Assembly (NCBI RefSeq): GCF_903819335.1 | Contig: NZ_CAIJDE010000056.1 | Span: forward strand, 1-64,000 | Direction of reading: 5' to 3' | Source of the DNA: Flavobacterium panici | Lineage (GTDB): Bacteria > Bacteroidota > Bacteroidia > Flavobacteriales > Flavobacteriaceae | DNA length: 64,000 nt | Part shown: piece after piece, positions 43,553 to 52,275 of the stretch | Layout of the letters: each line of letters opens with the position of its first letter | Numbering within the stretch: the first letter of the stretch is position 1 | Notes under the pieces: generated by a model | Databases searched by the model: none | The model's input: only the letters and a program-made list of their open reading frames with translations | Told to the model about the DNA's origin: nothing | Position numbers and translations under genes: made by a program

Positions 43553-45082
43553 ATGAAAAAAGCTTTCCAACTCTTCGATTTTACCCAAAAGGTCAATTAT
43601 AAAAATGAAATTTTAGCTGGATTTACTGTCGCTATGACAATGATTCCAGAATCTTTATCGTTTGCTATTTTGGCCGGATTTCCACCTTTGGTTGGCTTAT
43701 ACGCCGCTTTTATTGCCGGATTAGTGACGGCTATTTTTGGTGGAAGACCCGGAATGATTTCGGGCGGAGCGGGAGCAACGGTAATCGTTTTGATTGCTTT
43801 AATGAAATCTCACGGAATCGAATATGTATTTGCAGCCGTCGCACTTGGCGGTGTCGTACAAATTTGCATTGGACTTTTCAAGCTCGGGAAATTTATTCGT
43901 TTAGTGCCGCAGCCAGTTATGTTTGGTTTCGTAAATGGTTTGGCTGTTGTGATTTTTATGTCGCAGTTAGAACAATTTAAAACTGTAATTAACGGACAGG
44001 TTTCCTGGCTTCAGGGAACACCTTTGTATATTATGTTAGGTTTGGTTGCGCTTACGGTTGCGATTGTTTTGATTTTTCCTAAAATCACAAAAACAGTTCC
44101 GGCATCTTTGGTTGCTATTATGATTGTTTTTGCTTTGGTAATTGTATTTAATATCGAAACCAAAACGGTTGAAGATATCGCCTCGGTTCAAGGAGGATTT
44201 CCTCCATTTCATATTCCGAATATTCCAATTTCTTTTGAAACTTTAAAAATAATATTTCCGTATTCTGTTATTGTAGCAGCCGTTGGTTTAACCGAAGGTT
44301 TGCTTACGCTGAATTTAGTTGACGAAATTACCGGAACGCGCGGAAACAGTAATCGTGAATGTATTGCACAAGGAAGTTCGAATATTTTAAATGGTTTTTT
44401 TTACGGAATGGGAGGCTGCCCAATGATTGCGCAGACTTTGGTAAATCTTGGTGCAGGTTCGAGAGCAAGGCTTTCGGGGATTATTGCGTCTTTGACGATT
44501 TTAATAATCATACTTTTTGGAGCGCCTGTAATTGGAAAATTGCCAATGGCGGCTTTAGTCGGCGTTATGATGATGGTGGCGATTACGACTTTTGAATGGG
44601 CAAGTTTCAGGATTATCAACAAAATGCCAAAACATGATATTTTCGTCGGAATTTTGGTTGCCTTAATTACAATTGTATTGCACAATCTGGCTTTAGCAGT
44701 TTTAATTGGCGTGATCATTTCAGCTTTGGTTTTTGCCTGGGAAAGTGCTAAAAGAATTCGTGCCAGACATTTTATTGATGAAAACGGAGTCAAACATTAC
44801 GAAATTTACGGCCCTTTATTCTTCGGTTCTATAACTGCTTTTTTAGAAAAATTTGATGCACAAAATGATCCAAATCATGTAATTATAGATTTTAAAGAAA
44901 GCCGTGTTTCAGATATGTCGGCGATTGAAGCTTTGAATAATCTGACCAAAAAATACAATCAGGAAAATAAAACCATAGAATTACAACATTTAAGTCCAGA
45001 CTGCAGGCAATTACTTAAAAATGCCGATGCCGTTATTAATGTCAATGTAATTGAAGATCCTACGTACAAAGTAGTGTCTTAA
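43553..45082 (+). CDS. SulP-family anion transporter with STAS domain
   Basis: A 509-aa inner-membrane transporter. The start ATG 43553 (MKKAFQLFDFTQK) is preferred to an in-frame TTG at 43544. About 12-14 membrane helices include the SulP signature AMTMIPESLSFAILAGFPP (near 27-45) and GGCPMIAQT. The C-terminal STAS domain (about 420-505) has VIIDFKESRVSDMSAIEAL. SulP proteins carry sulfate, bicarbonate or dicarboxylates; the substrate here is open. No carbonic anhydrase gene is nearby. Confidence 0.9.
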   Translation: MKKAFQLFDFTQKVNYKNEILAGFTVAMTMIPESLSFAILAGFPPLVGLYAAFIAGLVTAIFGGRPGMISGGAGATVIVLIALMKSHGIEYVFAAVALGGVVQICIGLFKLGKFIRLVPQPVMFGFVNGLAVVIFMSQLEQFKTVINGQVSWLQGTPLYIMLGLVALTVAIVLIFPKITKTVPASLVAIMIVFALVIVFNIETKTVEDIASVQGGFPPFHIPNIPISFETLKIIFPYSVIVAAVGLTEGLLTLNLVDEITGTRGNSNRECIAQGSSNILNGFFYGMGGCPMIAQTLVNLGAGSRARLSGIIASLTILIIILFGAPVIGKLPMAALVGVMMMVAITTFEWASFRIINKMPKHDIFVGILVALITIVLHNLALAVLIGVIISALVFAWESAKRIRARHFIDENGVKHYEIYGPLFFGSITAFLEKFDAQNDPNHVIIDFKESRVSDMSAIEALNNLTKKYNQENKTIELQHLSPDCRQLLKNADAVINVNVIEDPTYKVVS

Positions 45083-45127
45083 TAATGGTGAATTGTGAAT
45101 TATTAATTGTGAATTAATTTATACGTC

Positions 45128-45250
45128 CCAATTTTCTGTAGAGACGCACTGCAGTACGTCTCACGCAACGTAACCACAATGTTTGATATATGAAACGTAG
45201 ACGCACTGTTGTGCGCCTCTACAGATATGCATTGTGTAAATCATTATCTA
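45128..45250. repeat. duplicated palindromic element, copy A
   Basis: The core runs 45137-45223, from TGTAGAGACGCAC to GTGCGCCTCTACA, so the ends are inverted repeats; an inner GACGCACTGCAGTACGTC is also palindromic. Conserved CAACGTAACCACAAT and TTTGATATA lie in the middle. A second copy is at 45388-45510. Confidence 0.75.
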
Positions 45251-45273
45251 ATTATCAAAAATTATCTAAAGAT

Positions 45274-45341
45274 TGTCAGGCTGAGCGAAGTCGAAGCCCA
45301 CGTGCTAATTGGAACGCCGTTCGACTTCGCTCAGGGTGACA
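45274..45341. repeat. GAGCGAAGTCGA inverted repeat
   Basis: Two inverted arms of 22 bases (45274-45295 and 45320-45341; GCTGAGCGAAGTCGAA against TTCGACTTCGCTCAG) match at 20 of 22 positions and surround a 24-base centre. It shares its core with the shorter copy after ftsZ. It lies between the two copies of the duplicated element. Confidence 0.72.
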
Positions 45342-45387
45342 CTCGGTTCGTTATATAATAATTATGAAAGATGGCAATTCAAACATT

Positions 45388-45510
45388 CCAATTTTCTGTA
45401 GAGACGCACAGCAGTGCGTCTCACACAACGTAACCACAATATTTGATATACGAAACATAGACGCACTGCTGTGCGCCTCTACCAATATGCGTTATGTTAA
45501 ACCATTATCT
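45388..45510. repeat. duplicated palindromic element, copy B
   Basis: Direct repeat of copy A, 260 bp downstream, with only scattered differences (core 45397-45483). In this copy the inner palindrome is better (GACGCACAGCAGTGCGTC) and the final A of the outer arm is C. Together with copy A and the inverted repeat between them, it fills the 481-bp SulP-araC gap; no gene is present there. Confidence 0.75.
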
Positions 45511-45551
45511 CATTTTCTAATTATTAAATTATCTAATTTGTTTGATTTTCG

Positions 45552-45559
45552 TAACTTTG
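45552..45559 (+). promoter_or_regulatory. -7 element close to the araC-family start codon
   Basis: TAACTTTG is an exact TAnnTTTG and ends four bases before the ATG at 45564. This predicts a leaderless or nearly leaderless message. Confidence 0.4.
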
Positions 45560-45563
45560 CAAA

Positions 45564-46472
45564 ATGAAACTGACAGAAACCTTAGAAGATTTTTACACAA
45601 TAAAAGTAAACGGAATGCCCGAGAATCTTAAAAAAGAAATCGGACATTTTAATGTTTTTAAATTGGATGATTTTGTTGGAAGTATCTGTAAACCATTTCC
45701 CTATACTCAGAAAGACTTTTATAAAATCAGTTTAATCATCGGAAAAAACAAAGTGCATTATGCCGATAAGATTTCGGTTATAGAAGATCAGGCTTTGTTT
45801 TTTGCCAATCCGCAAATTCCGTATAATTGGGAACAGGTTGATGAAAATCAAACCGGATTTTTCTGCATTTTTACCGACGCTTTTTTTAGTCAATATGGAA
45901 ATTTAAAAGAATACCCTTTATTCCAACCGGGCGGAAATCCGATTGTTCCGATTTCTATGGAATTGGCCGAATCTTTAAAAACGGTTTATTTAAGAATGTT
46001 TGACGAAATCAATTCTGATTATGCATTTAAATATGATGTGCTCCGAAATTTGGTTTTCGAAATTATTCATCTTGCGCTTAAAACGCAGACTGTAACTACT
46101 TCATTATATAGCAAATCAAATGCTACGATTCGAATTTCTTCTTTGTTTCTGGAATTATTAGAACGCCAGTTTCCGATTGAATCGATTACGCAGCAAGTTA
46201 ATTTTCGCTGGCCTTCTGAATATGCAAGTCAGTTAAATGTACATGTGAATCATTTGAATAAAGCATTAAAAGAAACTACCGGAAAAACAACATCGCAGAT
46301 AATTTCAGAGAGAATTGTTCAGGAAGCGATGATTCTGCTCAAACAAACCAATTGGAATATTAATGAAATTGCATGGTGTTTAGGGTTCGAAGAATTGTCT
46401 CATTTTATCAATTTCTTCAAAAAAAATGTTCAGGTTTCACCTAAAAACTATCGTTTGACCGAAATTGTTTGA
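45564..46472 (+). CDS. AraC-family transcriptional regulator
   Basis: A 302-aa regulator with an N-terminal cupin-like ligand domain (about 1-180) and a C-terminal AraC helix-turn-helix pair (about 200-300; LNVHVNHLNKALKETTGKTT and NINEIAWCLGFEELSHFINF). The SDR gene starts 91 bp downstream on the same strand with its own -7 motif (46525-46532), so the SDR is a plausible target. The effector is unknown. Confidence 0.9.
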   Translation: MKLTETLEDFYTIKVNGMPENLKKEIGHFNVFKLDDFVGSICKPFPYTQKDFYKISLIIGKNKVHYADKISVIEDQALFFANPQIPYNWEQVDENQTGFFCIFTDAFFSQYGNLKEYPLFQPGGNPIVPISMELAESLKTVYLRMFDEINSDYAFKYDVLRNLVFEIIHLALKTQTVTTSLYSKSNATIRISSLFLELLERQFPIESITQQVNFRWPSEYASQLNVHVNHLNKALKETTGKTTSQIISERIVQEAMILLKQTNWNINEIAWCLGFEELSHFINFFKKNVQVSPKNYRLTEIV

Positions 46473-46524
46473 TTTTTGTAACTTCTTGCTTGATTACTTT
46501 AATTTTCCAGAAGTACTTCGCTTA

Positions 46525-46532
46525 TACCTTTG
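46525..46532 (+). promoter_or_regulatory. -7 element before the SDR gene
   Basis: TACCTTTG is an exact TAnnTTTG, 31 bases before the ATG at 46564. No clear -33 TTG, as might be expected of an activator-dependent promoter next to an AraC gene. Confidence 0.45.
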
Positions 46533-46563
46533 TCCTGTAATTAAAACGTAAAAATTTAAAATC

Positions 46564-47403
46564 ATGGGACATAACAAAGTTTGGTTTATCACAGGTGCTT
46601 CAAAAGGACTTGGATTAGAATTAGCTAAAAAATTATTAGCAGAAGGTTTCAAAGTTGCTGCAACATCAAGAAGTCAGGAAGCTTTAGTGAAAGTATTAGG
46701 AAATCCATCAGAAAATTTTCTTCCTCTGGAAATGGATTTAGTTAATGAGAAAAGCGTTAAAAATGCAATTGAATTAGCTGTCAGCCATTTTAAAACAATC
46801 GATGTTTTAGTAAACAATGCAGGTTATGGTTTATTAGGAACATTAGAAGAATTAACTGATGCAGAATCAAGAAAAAATTACGAAGTAAATGTTTTCGGAT
46901 TACTGAATGTGATCAGAAATACAATGCCGTATATGCGTGCTGCGAGATCTGGACATATTTTTAATATTTCTTCTGTTGGTGGTTATTACGGAGAATTTCC
47001 GGGATGGGGAATTTACTGTTCTACAAAATTTGCCGTTGCTGGTTTAACAGAATCGTTATCTGCAGAAATTAAGCCTTTTGGAGTTCACGCTACTATCGTT
47101 TATCCGGGCTATTTTAGAACAGATTTCTTAAAAGACAGTTCTTTATTATTGCCGGAAAATCCAATTGCAGAATACAAAAACGTTAGAGAATCTGAAAGCG
47201 CTCACAAAGACGATATCAACGGAAATCAGCCTGGAGATCCTGTAAAATTAGCAGAAGCATTAATTAAAGCAAGTCAGGACCAAAACCCACCGTTACATTT
47301 GTTTTTAGGAGAGGATGCCTACAATATGGCAAATCAAAAAATAGCAAGTGTTCAAAGTGAATTGGAACAATGGAAACCAGTTTCTGTTTCAACCGGTTTT
47401 TAA
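46564..47403 (+). CDS. short-chain dehydrogenase/reductase
   Basis: A 279-aa classical SDR oxidoreductase. The NAD(P)-binding GASKGLGLELA (10-20), NNAGYG, catalytic Ser in FNISSVGGYYGE and YCSTK with the catalytic Tyr and Lys are all present. A basic or small residue after the second strand (ATSRS) suggests NADP. Substrate unknown; controlled probably by the adjacent AraC protein, which is inference from neighbourhood. Confidence 0.9.
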   Translation: MGHNKVWFITGASKGLGLELAKKLLAEGFKVAATSRSQEALVKVLGNPSENFLPLEMDLVNEKSVKNAIELAVSHFKTIDVLVNNAGYGLLGTLEELTDAESRKNYEVNVFGLLNVIRNTMPYMRAARSGHIFNISSVGGYYGEFPGWGIYCSTKFAVAGLTESLSAEIKPFGVHATIVYPGYFRTDFLKDSSLLLPENPIAEYKNVRESESAHKDDINGNQPGDPVKLAEALIKASQDQNPPLHLFLGEDAYNMANQKIASVQSELEQWKPVSVSTGF

Positions 47404-47411
47404 AAAAGGTT

Positions 47412-47747
47412 TTAGCCCAGCATTTTTTGTCGGTGTAAAAGCCCCCAATAATGCAATTCGTTTAGAACATTTTCTAAAGATTTTCCATGCTCTGTAATAG
47501 AGTATTCAATAGTTGGCGGGAAAGTATCGTAAACTGTCCTTTTTATCAGTTGATTGCTTTCGAGGCTTTTCAGCTCTTTGGATAAGGTTTTATCAGTTAT
47601 TCCGGTAACAGCTTTAGATATTTCGTTGAAACGTTTATTTTCTGCCGAAAGAGAAAACAGGATTAGCAATTTCCATCTTCCTTCCAATGCTTCTAAAGCA
47701 TCTTTGATTGAAAGTGCAGTTTTTGGACATCCGCCTTTAATTAGCAT
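47412..47747 (-). CDS. HxlR-family transcriptional regulator
   Basis: A 111-aa winged-helix regulator. The family opening CPKTALSIKDALEALEGRWK has a Cys at position 7 in the place of the redox-sensing cysteine, followed by ILFSLSAENKRFNEISKAV and LKSLESNQLIKRTVY. HxlR proteins often respond to quinones or electrophiles. Divergent from a DoxX-like gene; the gap holds an inverted repeat suitable as operator. Confidence 0.9.
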   Translation of the reverse strand: MLIKGGCPKTALSIKDALEALEGRWKLLILFSLSAENKRFNEISKAVTGITDKTLSKELKSLESNQLIKRTVYDTFPPTIEYSITEHGKSLENVLNELHYWGLLHRQKMLG

Positions 47748-47769
47748 TTTAGTTTATTTTATAATTATA

Positions 47770-47803
47770 CCACTTTCACTTTGGATAGCACTTTCCAAAG
47801 TGG
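47770..47803. promoter_or_regulatory. candidate HxlR operator
   Basis: CACTTTGGA (47777-47785) is a perfect inverted repeat with TCCAAAGTG (47794-47802). CCACTTT (47770-47776) also pairs with AAAGTGG (47797-47803). The site lies in the 120-bp gap between the divergent HxlR and DoxX-like genes. Confidence 0.5.
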
Positions 47804-47867
47804 AAGTACTGTAAATAAGGAAGTAAATATAAATATTTTTGAGATCTTAATTTATAATTTATCTCAA

Positions 47868-48248
47868 ATGGAAAAACAACCACATTCGAAAACAGTTCTT
47901 ATTATGCTATGGACATCACAGATTATTTTATCTGTATGTTTTATTTGGGGAGCATCAATGAAATTATTTCTTTCAATAAAAGAATTATCTATGATGTGGC
48001 CTTGGGCAGGTGAGGTTCCTGTTGCATTGGTAAAAGGAACGGGAATAATTGATTTATTAGCGGGAATAGGAATTATAGTTCCGTCATTTATTCAAAAATC
48101 CAGACTTGTATGGTTAACGGCTATTGGAATAATTGTTCTTATGTTTAGTGCCGGTATTTTTCATATCTGCAGAGGAGAAGCTTCTCAAATAGGTATTAAT
48201 ATTTTTCTTGCTATTTTGGCAGCTTTTGTTGTCTGGGGAAGAAAATAA
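47868..48248 (+). CDS. DoxX-like membrane protein
   Basis: A 126-aa protein with four membrane helices, starting at ATG 47868 (MEKQPHSKTVLIML); the open frame upstream to a TTG at 47781 runs through the operator-like repeat and is rejected. Segments FIWGASMKLFLSIKELSMM and GTGIIDLLAGIGIIVPSF fit the DoxX group. Divergent from HxlR, so it is likely its target. Physiological role unknown. A strong terminator follows. Confidence 0.78.
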   Translation: MEKQPHSKTVLIMLWTSQIILSVCFIWGASMKLFLSIKELSMMWPWAGEVPVALVKGTGIIDLLAGIGIIVPSFIQKSRLVWLTAIGIIVLMFSAGIFHICRGEASQIGINIFLAILAAFVVWGRK

Positions 48249-48290
48249 ACAAAAAAGCCTCATAGAAATTCTATGAGGCTTTTTTGTTTT
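48247..48290. terminator. bidirectional terminator
   Basis: AAAAAAGCCTCATAG (48251-48265) pairs perfectly with CTATGAGGCTTTTTT (48271-48285), loop of five. A and T tracts on the two sides allow termination of both the DoxX-like gene and the convergent phosphodiesterase gene. Confidence 0.88.
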
Positions 48291-48298
48291 AATTATAA

Positions 48299-49501
48299 TT
48301 AATTTTTCAGCATGTTTTTTACTTCAATGAATTTTCCGTCAATTTCGCCAATCTGCAAGCCTAAAATATGGGCGATTAAAGGATAAACAGAAACATTTTG
48401 AAATGTTGGGACAATTTTGTCTACTTTAAAAGCTGGGCCTTTGGCATAAAAAATAGCATGCATATCTTTTTCGTCATTATCATAACCATGTGTACCGCCA
48501 TTTATGTGTGTACTTTCCTTACCAACTAAACTCCATCCTTTATCTGCTTCAATAACAAAATCGTGAACTCGCGGATTTGTTCCATAATGTAATCTCTTCG
48601 GAACTTCTGTTGATTTCCAAAACTTGATATGTGGAACTTTTTTTAGAGCGTTTGCAATCGAATCCTGAAAACCCGATTTTGCCTGAAGGCTCATAATTGG
48701 ATTAATTACATCTTTGTAACCCAGCCATTCCGGTTTTAGATAATCCAGAACAGCTACCTTTTTATCATTGCTGATATCGGCCATTCCGTGATCTGAAACA
48801 ATAATTAAATTGATTTGTTTTCCGATGGCTAATTGATCTAGTTTTTTAGACAATTCTCCCATAATAGAATCCATTTTGATAACCATTTTTTTGTTTTCAG
48901 GAGAAAGCGGACCAAAATTATGTCCTGTATGATCTGGTTCGTCAAAGTATAAAGTTACCAAATGCGGACGTTGTTTCTCTGGGAGCTGTAACCATTTTAA
49001 AACGGTATCGATTCTTGCTCCATACGGAATTTTATTATCGTAATTTTTATAATAACTTGGATTTCTTTTGTCAATATCAGATCCCGGCCAAAAGAATGAC
49101 GCCGCTTTTACACCTTGCTGCTCAGCCACATTCCAAATTGGATTTCCACCATAAAAACGAGAATCATTTTTTGCTTTGCTTGACAATGAAAACGATTCGT
49201 TTAGTGATGCATCATAAAAAACATTATTAATAATTCCGTGATGATCGGGATAAAGTCCCGTTACAATCGAATAATGATTAGGGAAAGTTTTACTCGGATA
49301 AGAAGGTTTCATTGATTTTGCATGAACGCCTTCTTTTGCGATCTGCTTTAAATTTTGAAGATTAAATTGTTTTTGATAATCCCAGCGAAATCCATCCATA
49401 GAGACTAAAACTACATAAGCGTCTTTACTAGATTGGGCTTGTAAAACAAAAGAAAGTAAAAGGAAAATTAAAGATAGAAGTGAGGTAAAATGCTTTTTCA
49501 T
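48299..49501 (-). CDS. exported alkaline-phosphatase-superfamily phosphodiesterase (ENPP-like)
   Basis: A 400-aa exported enzyme with a signal peptide (about 1-22, ending VLQAQ). It belongs to the type I phosphodiesterase/nucleotide pyrophosphatase branch. Metal Asp is in VSMDGFRWDY; the nucleophile Thr is in PSKTFPNHYSIVTG; further metal residues are in DEPDHTGH, IIVSDHGM and NGGTHGYDN. All appear intact, so a periplasmic phosphodi- or monoesterase is expected; substrate unknown. Confidence 0.88.
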   Translation of the reverse strand: MKKHFTSLLSLIFLLLSFVLQAQSSKDAYVVLVSMDGFRWDYQKQFNLQNLKQIAKEGVHAKSMKPSYPSKTFPNHYSIVTGLYPDHHGIINNVFYDASLNESFSLSSKAKNDSRFYGGNPIWNVAEQQGVKAASFFWPGSDIDKRNPSYYKNYDNKIPYGARIDTVLKWLQLPEKQRPHLVTLYFDEPDHTGHNFGPLSPENKKMVIKMDSIMGELSKKLDQLAIGKQINLIIVSDHGMADISNDKKVAVLDYLKPEWLGYKDVINPIMSLQAKSGFQDSIANALKKVPHIKFWKSTEVPKRLHYGTNPRVHDFVIEADKGWSLVGKESTHINGGTHGYDNDEKDMHAIFYAKGPAFKVDKIVPTFQNVSVYPLIAHILGLQIGEIDGKFIEVKNMLKN

Positions 49502-49590
49502 TATTGAATTTTATTGAATTCACAAATTTACCTATAACCGCCTTTAAGAGCAAAAACAGAATGTTAAACAATTATAAATTTAAAAAGAGG

Positions 49591-49742
49591 TTTGCCACGA
49601 ATTGCACGAATTTTCACGAATGCTATGTGTGAAAAAGTTTGCCACAGATTAAAAGGATTAAAAAGATTATAATCTGTGAGAATCCTTTTAATCTGTGGCT
49701 AAAAAAAAATAATTCGTGAAAATTTGTGTAATTTGTGGCAAA
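49591..49742. repeat. empty inverted-repeat unit of the TTTGCCACGAATT family
   Basis: A 152-bp gene-less palindromic unit. The outer arms (49591-49622 and 49709-49742) begin TTTGCCACGAATT and end with its near-complement, and each arm contains repeated CACGAATTT-type blocks. Inside is a second, perfect 19-bp inverted repeat (49641-49659 and 49681-49699, GCCACAGATTAAAAGGATT). The same outer arms flank the GxxExxY gene at 56 kb. Confidence 0.78.
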
Positions 49743-49745
49743 CAA

Positions 49746-49781
49746 AAACAAAAAAAACGCCAGACATTCATCTGGCGTTTT
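49746..49781 (-). terminator. groEL terminator
   Basis: On the minus strand AAAACGCCAGA and TCTGGCGTTTT form an 11-bp stem with a six-base loop, followed by a run of T interrupted by one G. It lies 20 bases beyond the groEL stop. Confidence 0.87.
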
Positions 49782-49801
49782 AAGTTTTAAGAAAAGAACG
49801 A

Positions 49802-51445
<1,644 letters not shown>

Positions 51446-51515
51446 TTAAAGTTTGATTTGTTTCAAGTTACTTTAGTTTTAATTCTTAATACTTACAACC
51501 TGATACATATTATTT

Positions 51516-51791
51516 TTAGATTATCGCTAAGATGTCATCCTCGCGCATGATCAAATAATCAGTTCCTTCTAATTTCAATTCTGTTCCGGCATATTTACCG
51601 TACAAAACTGTATCACCAACTTTTACAGTCATAGTATGATCTTTAGATCCGTTTCCAACTGCTACTACAGTACCTTTTTGTGGTTTTTCTTTGGCAGTAT
51701 CTGGAATAAAAATACCTGAAGCAGTTTTAGTCTCAGCTGCAACAGGTTCAATAAGTACGCGGTCTGAAAGCGGTTTAATGTTTAAAGCCAT
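51516..51791 (-). CDS. groES: co-chaperonin GroES
   Basis: The heptameric lid of GroEL, 91 aa. The mobile loop region [20 protein letters not shown] and the ending [13 protein letters not shown] are characteristic. It is the first gene of the groES-groEL operon. No CIRCE element (TTAGCACTC-N9-GAGTGCTAA) is found upstream, so control is not by HrcA at this site. Confidence 0.97.
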   Translation of the reverse strand: MALNIKPLSDRVLIEPVAAETKTASGIFIPDTAKEKPQKGTVVAVGNGSKDHTMTVKVGDTVLYGKYAGTELKLEGTDYLIMREDDILAII

Positions 51792-51881
51792 GATTTTTAT
51801 ATTATATTAAGTTATACGTTTTTTAATGTTCAATAAACTTTCAGAAATTGTGCCATGCTCTGTAAACTGACATTATTTCCT

Positions 51882-51913
51882 AAAAAAAATGCCAGCTTTG
51901 ACAGGCTGGCATT
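51882..51913 (-). terminator. secG terminator
   Basis: On the minus strand AATGCCAGC and GCTGGCATT form a stem with an eight-base loop, followed by a T run. It separates the secG transcript from groES-groEL. Confidence 0.87.
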
Positions 51914-51932
51914 TTAATTTATATCAAAATTA

Positions 51933-52271
51933 TTATTTTGCTGCAGGTGCTGCCGGAGCAGGAGTTTGTTGAGCTGGCGCAGCTGGTGTAGACGCAGGCG
52001 CTTCTGTTTTATCAATAATTTTAGATCCTGTATCACCTAGAGCTCCAGTAAAACTTAAGCTTGAAAGTAGGATTAAAGCAATCAAAATAGTAGCTAGTGT
52101 CCAAGTACTTTTATCTAAAAAGTCAGTTGTTTTTTGTACACCGCCTAACATTTGAGTTCCGCTGATAGTTGAAGATAATCCTCCACCTTTAGGGTTTTGT
52201 ACCATAATTACTACGATCAATAGAAAGCAAACTATTGTGATTAAAACTAAGAAAATTGAAAATGTGCTCAT
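51933..52271 (-). CDS. secG: preprotein translocase subunit SecG
   Basis: A 112-aa small membrane subunit of the SecYEG channel. There are two membrane helices (about 4-22 and 55-75) with the family loop MVQNPKGGGLSSTISGTQML between them. The C-terminal 35 residues are a low-complexity Ala/Pro tail, a Bacteroidota feature. It begins four bases after the stop of the upstream TPR gene, so the two are co-transcribed. Confidence 0.93.
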   Translation of the reverse strand: MSTFSIFLVLITIVCFLLIVVIMVQNPKGGGLSSTISGTQMLGGVQKTTDFLDKSTWTLATILIALILLSSLSFTGALGDTGSKIIDKTEAPASTPAAPAQQTPAPAAPAAK

Positions 52272-52275
52272 TGTA

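Noticed and set aside
45364-45567. Open frame of 67 codons before the AraC-type gene
   Set aside because: It is made of the duplicated palindromic element and simply runs through repeat DNA.
51841-51855. Sigma54-like promoter upstream of groES (minus-strand TGGCACAATTTCTGA)
   Set aside because: The -24 part TGGCAC is good and a sigma54 activator gene is nearby, but the -12 part lacks the required GC (GA instead), so the match is partial.
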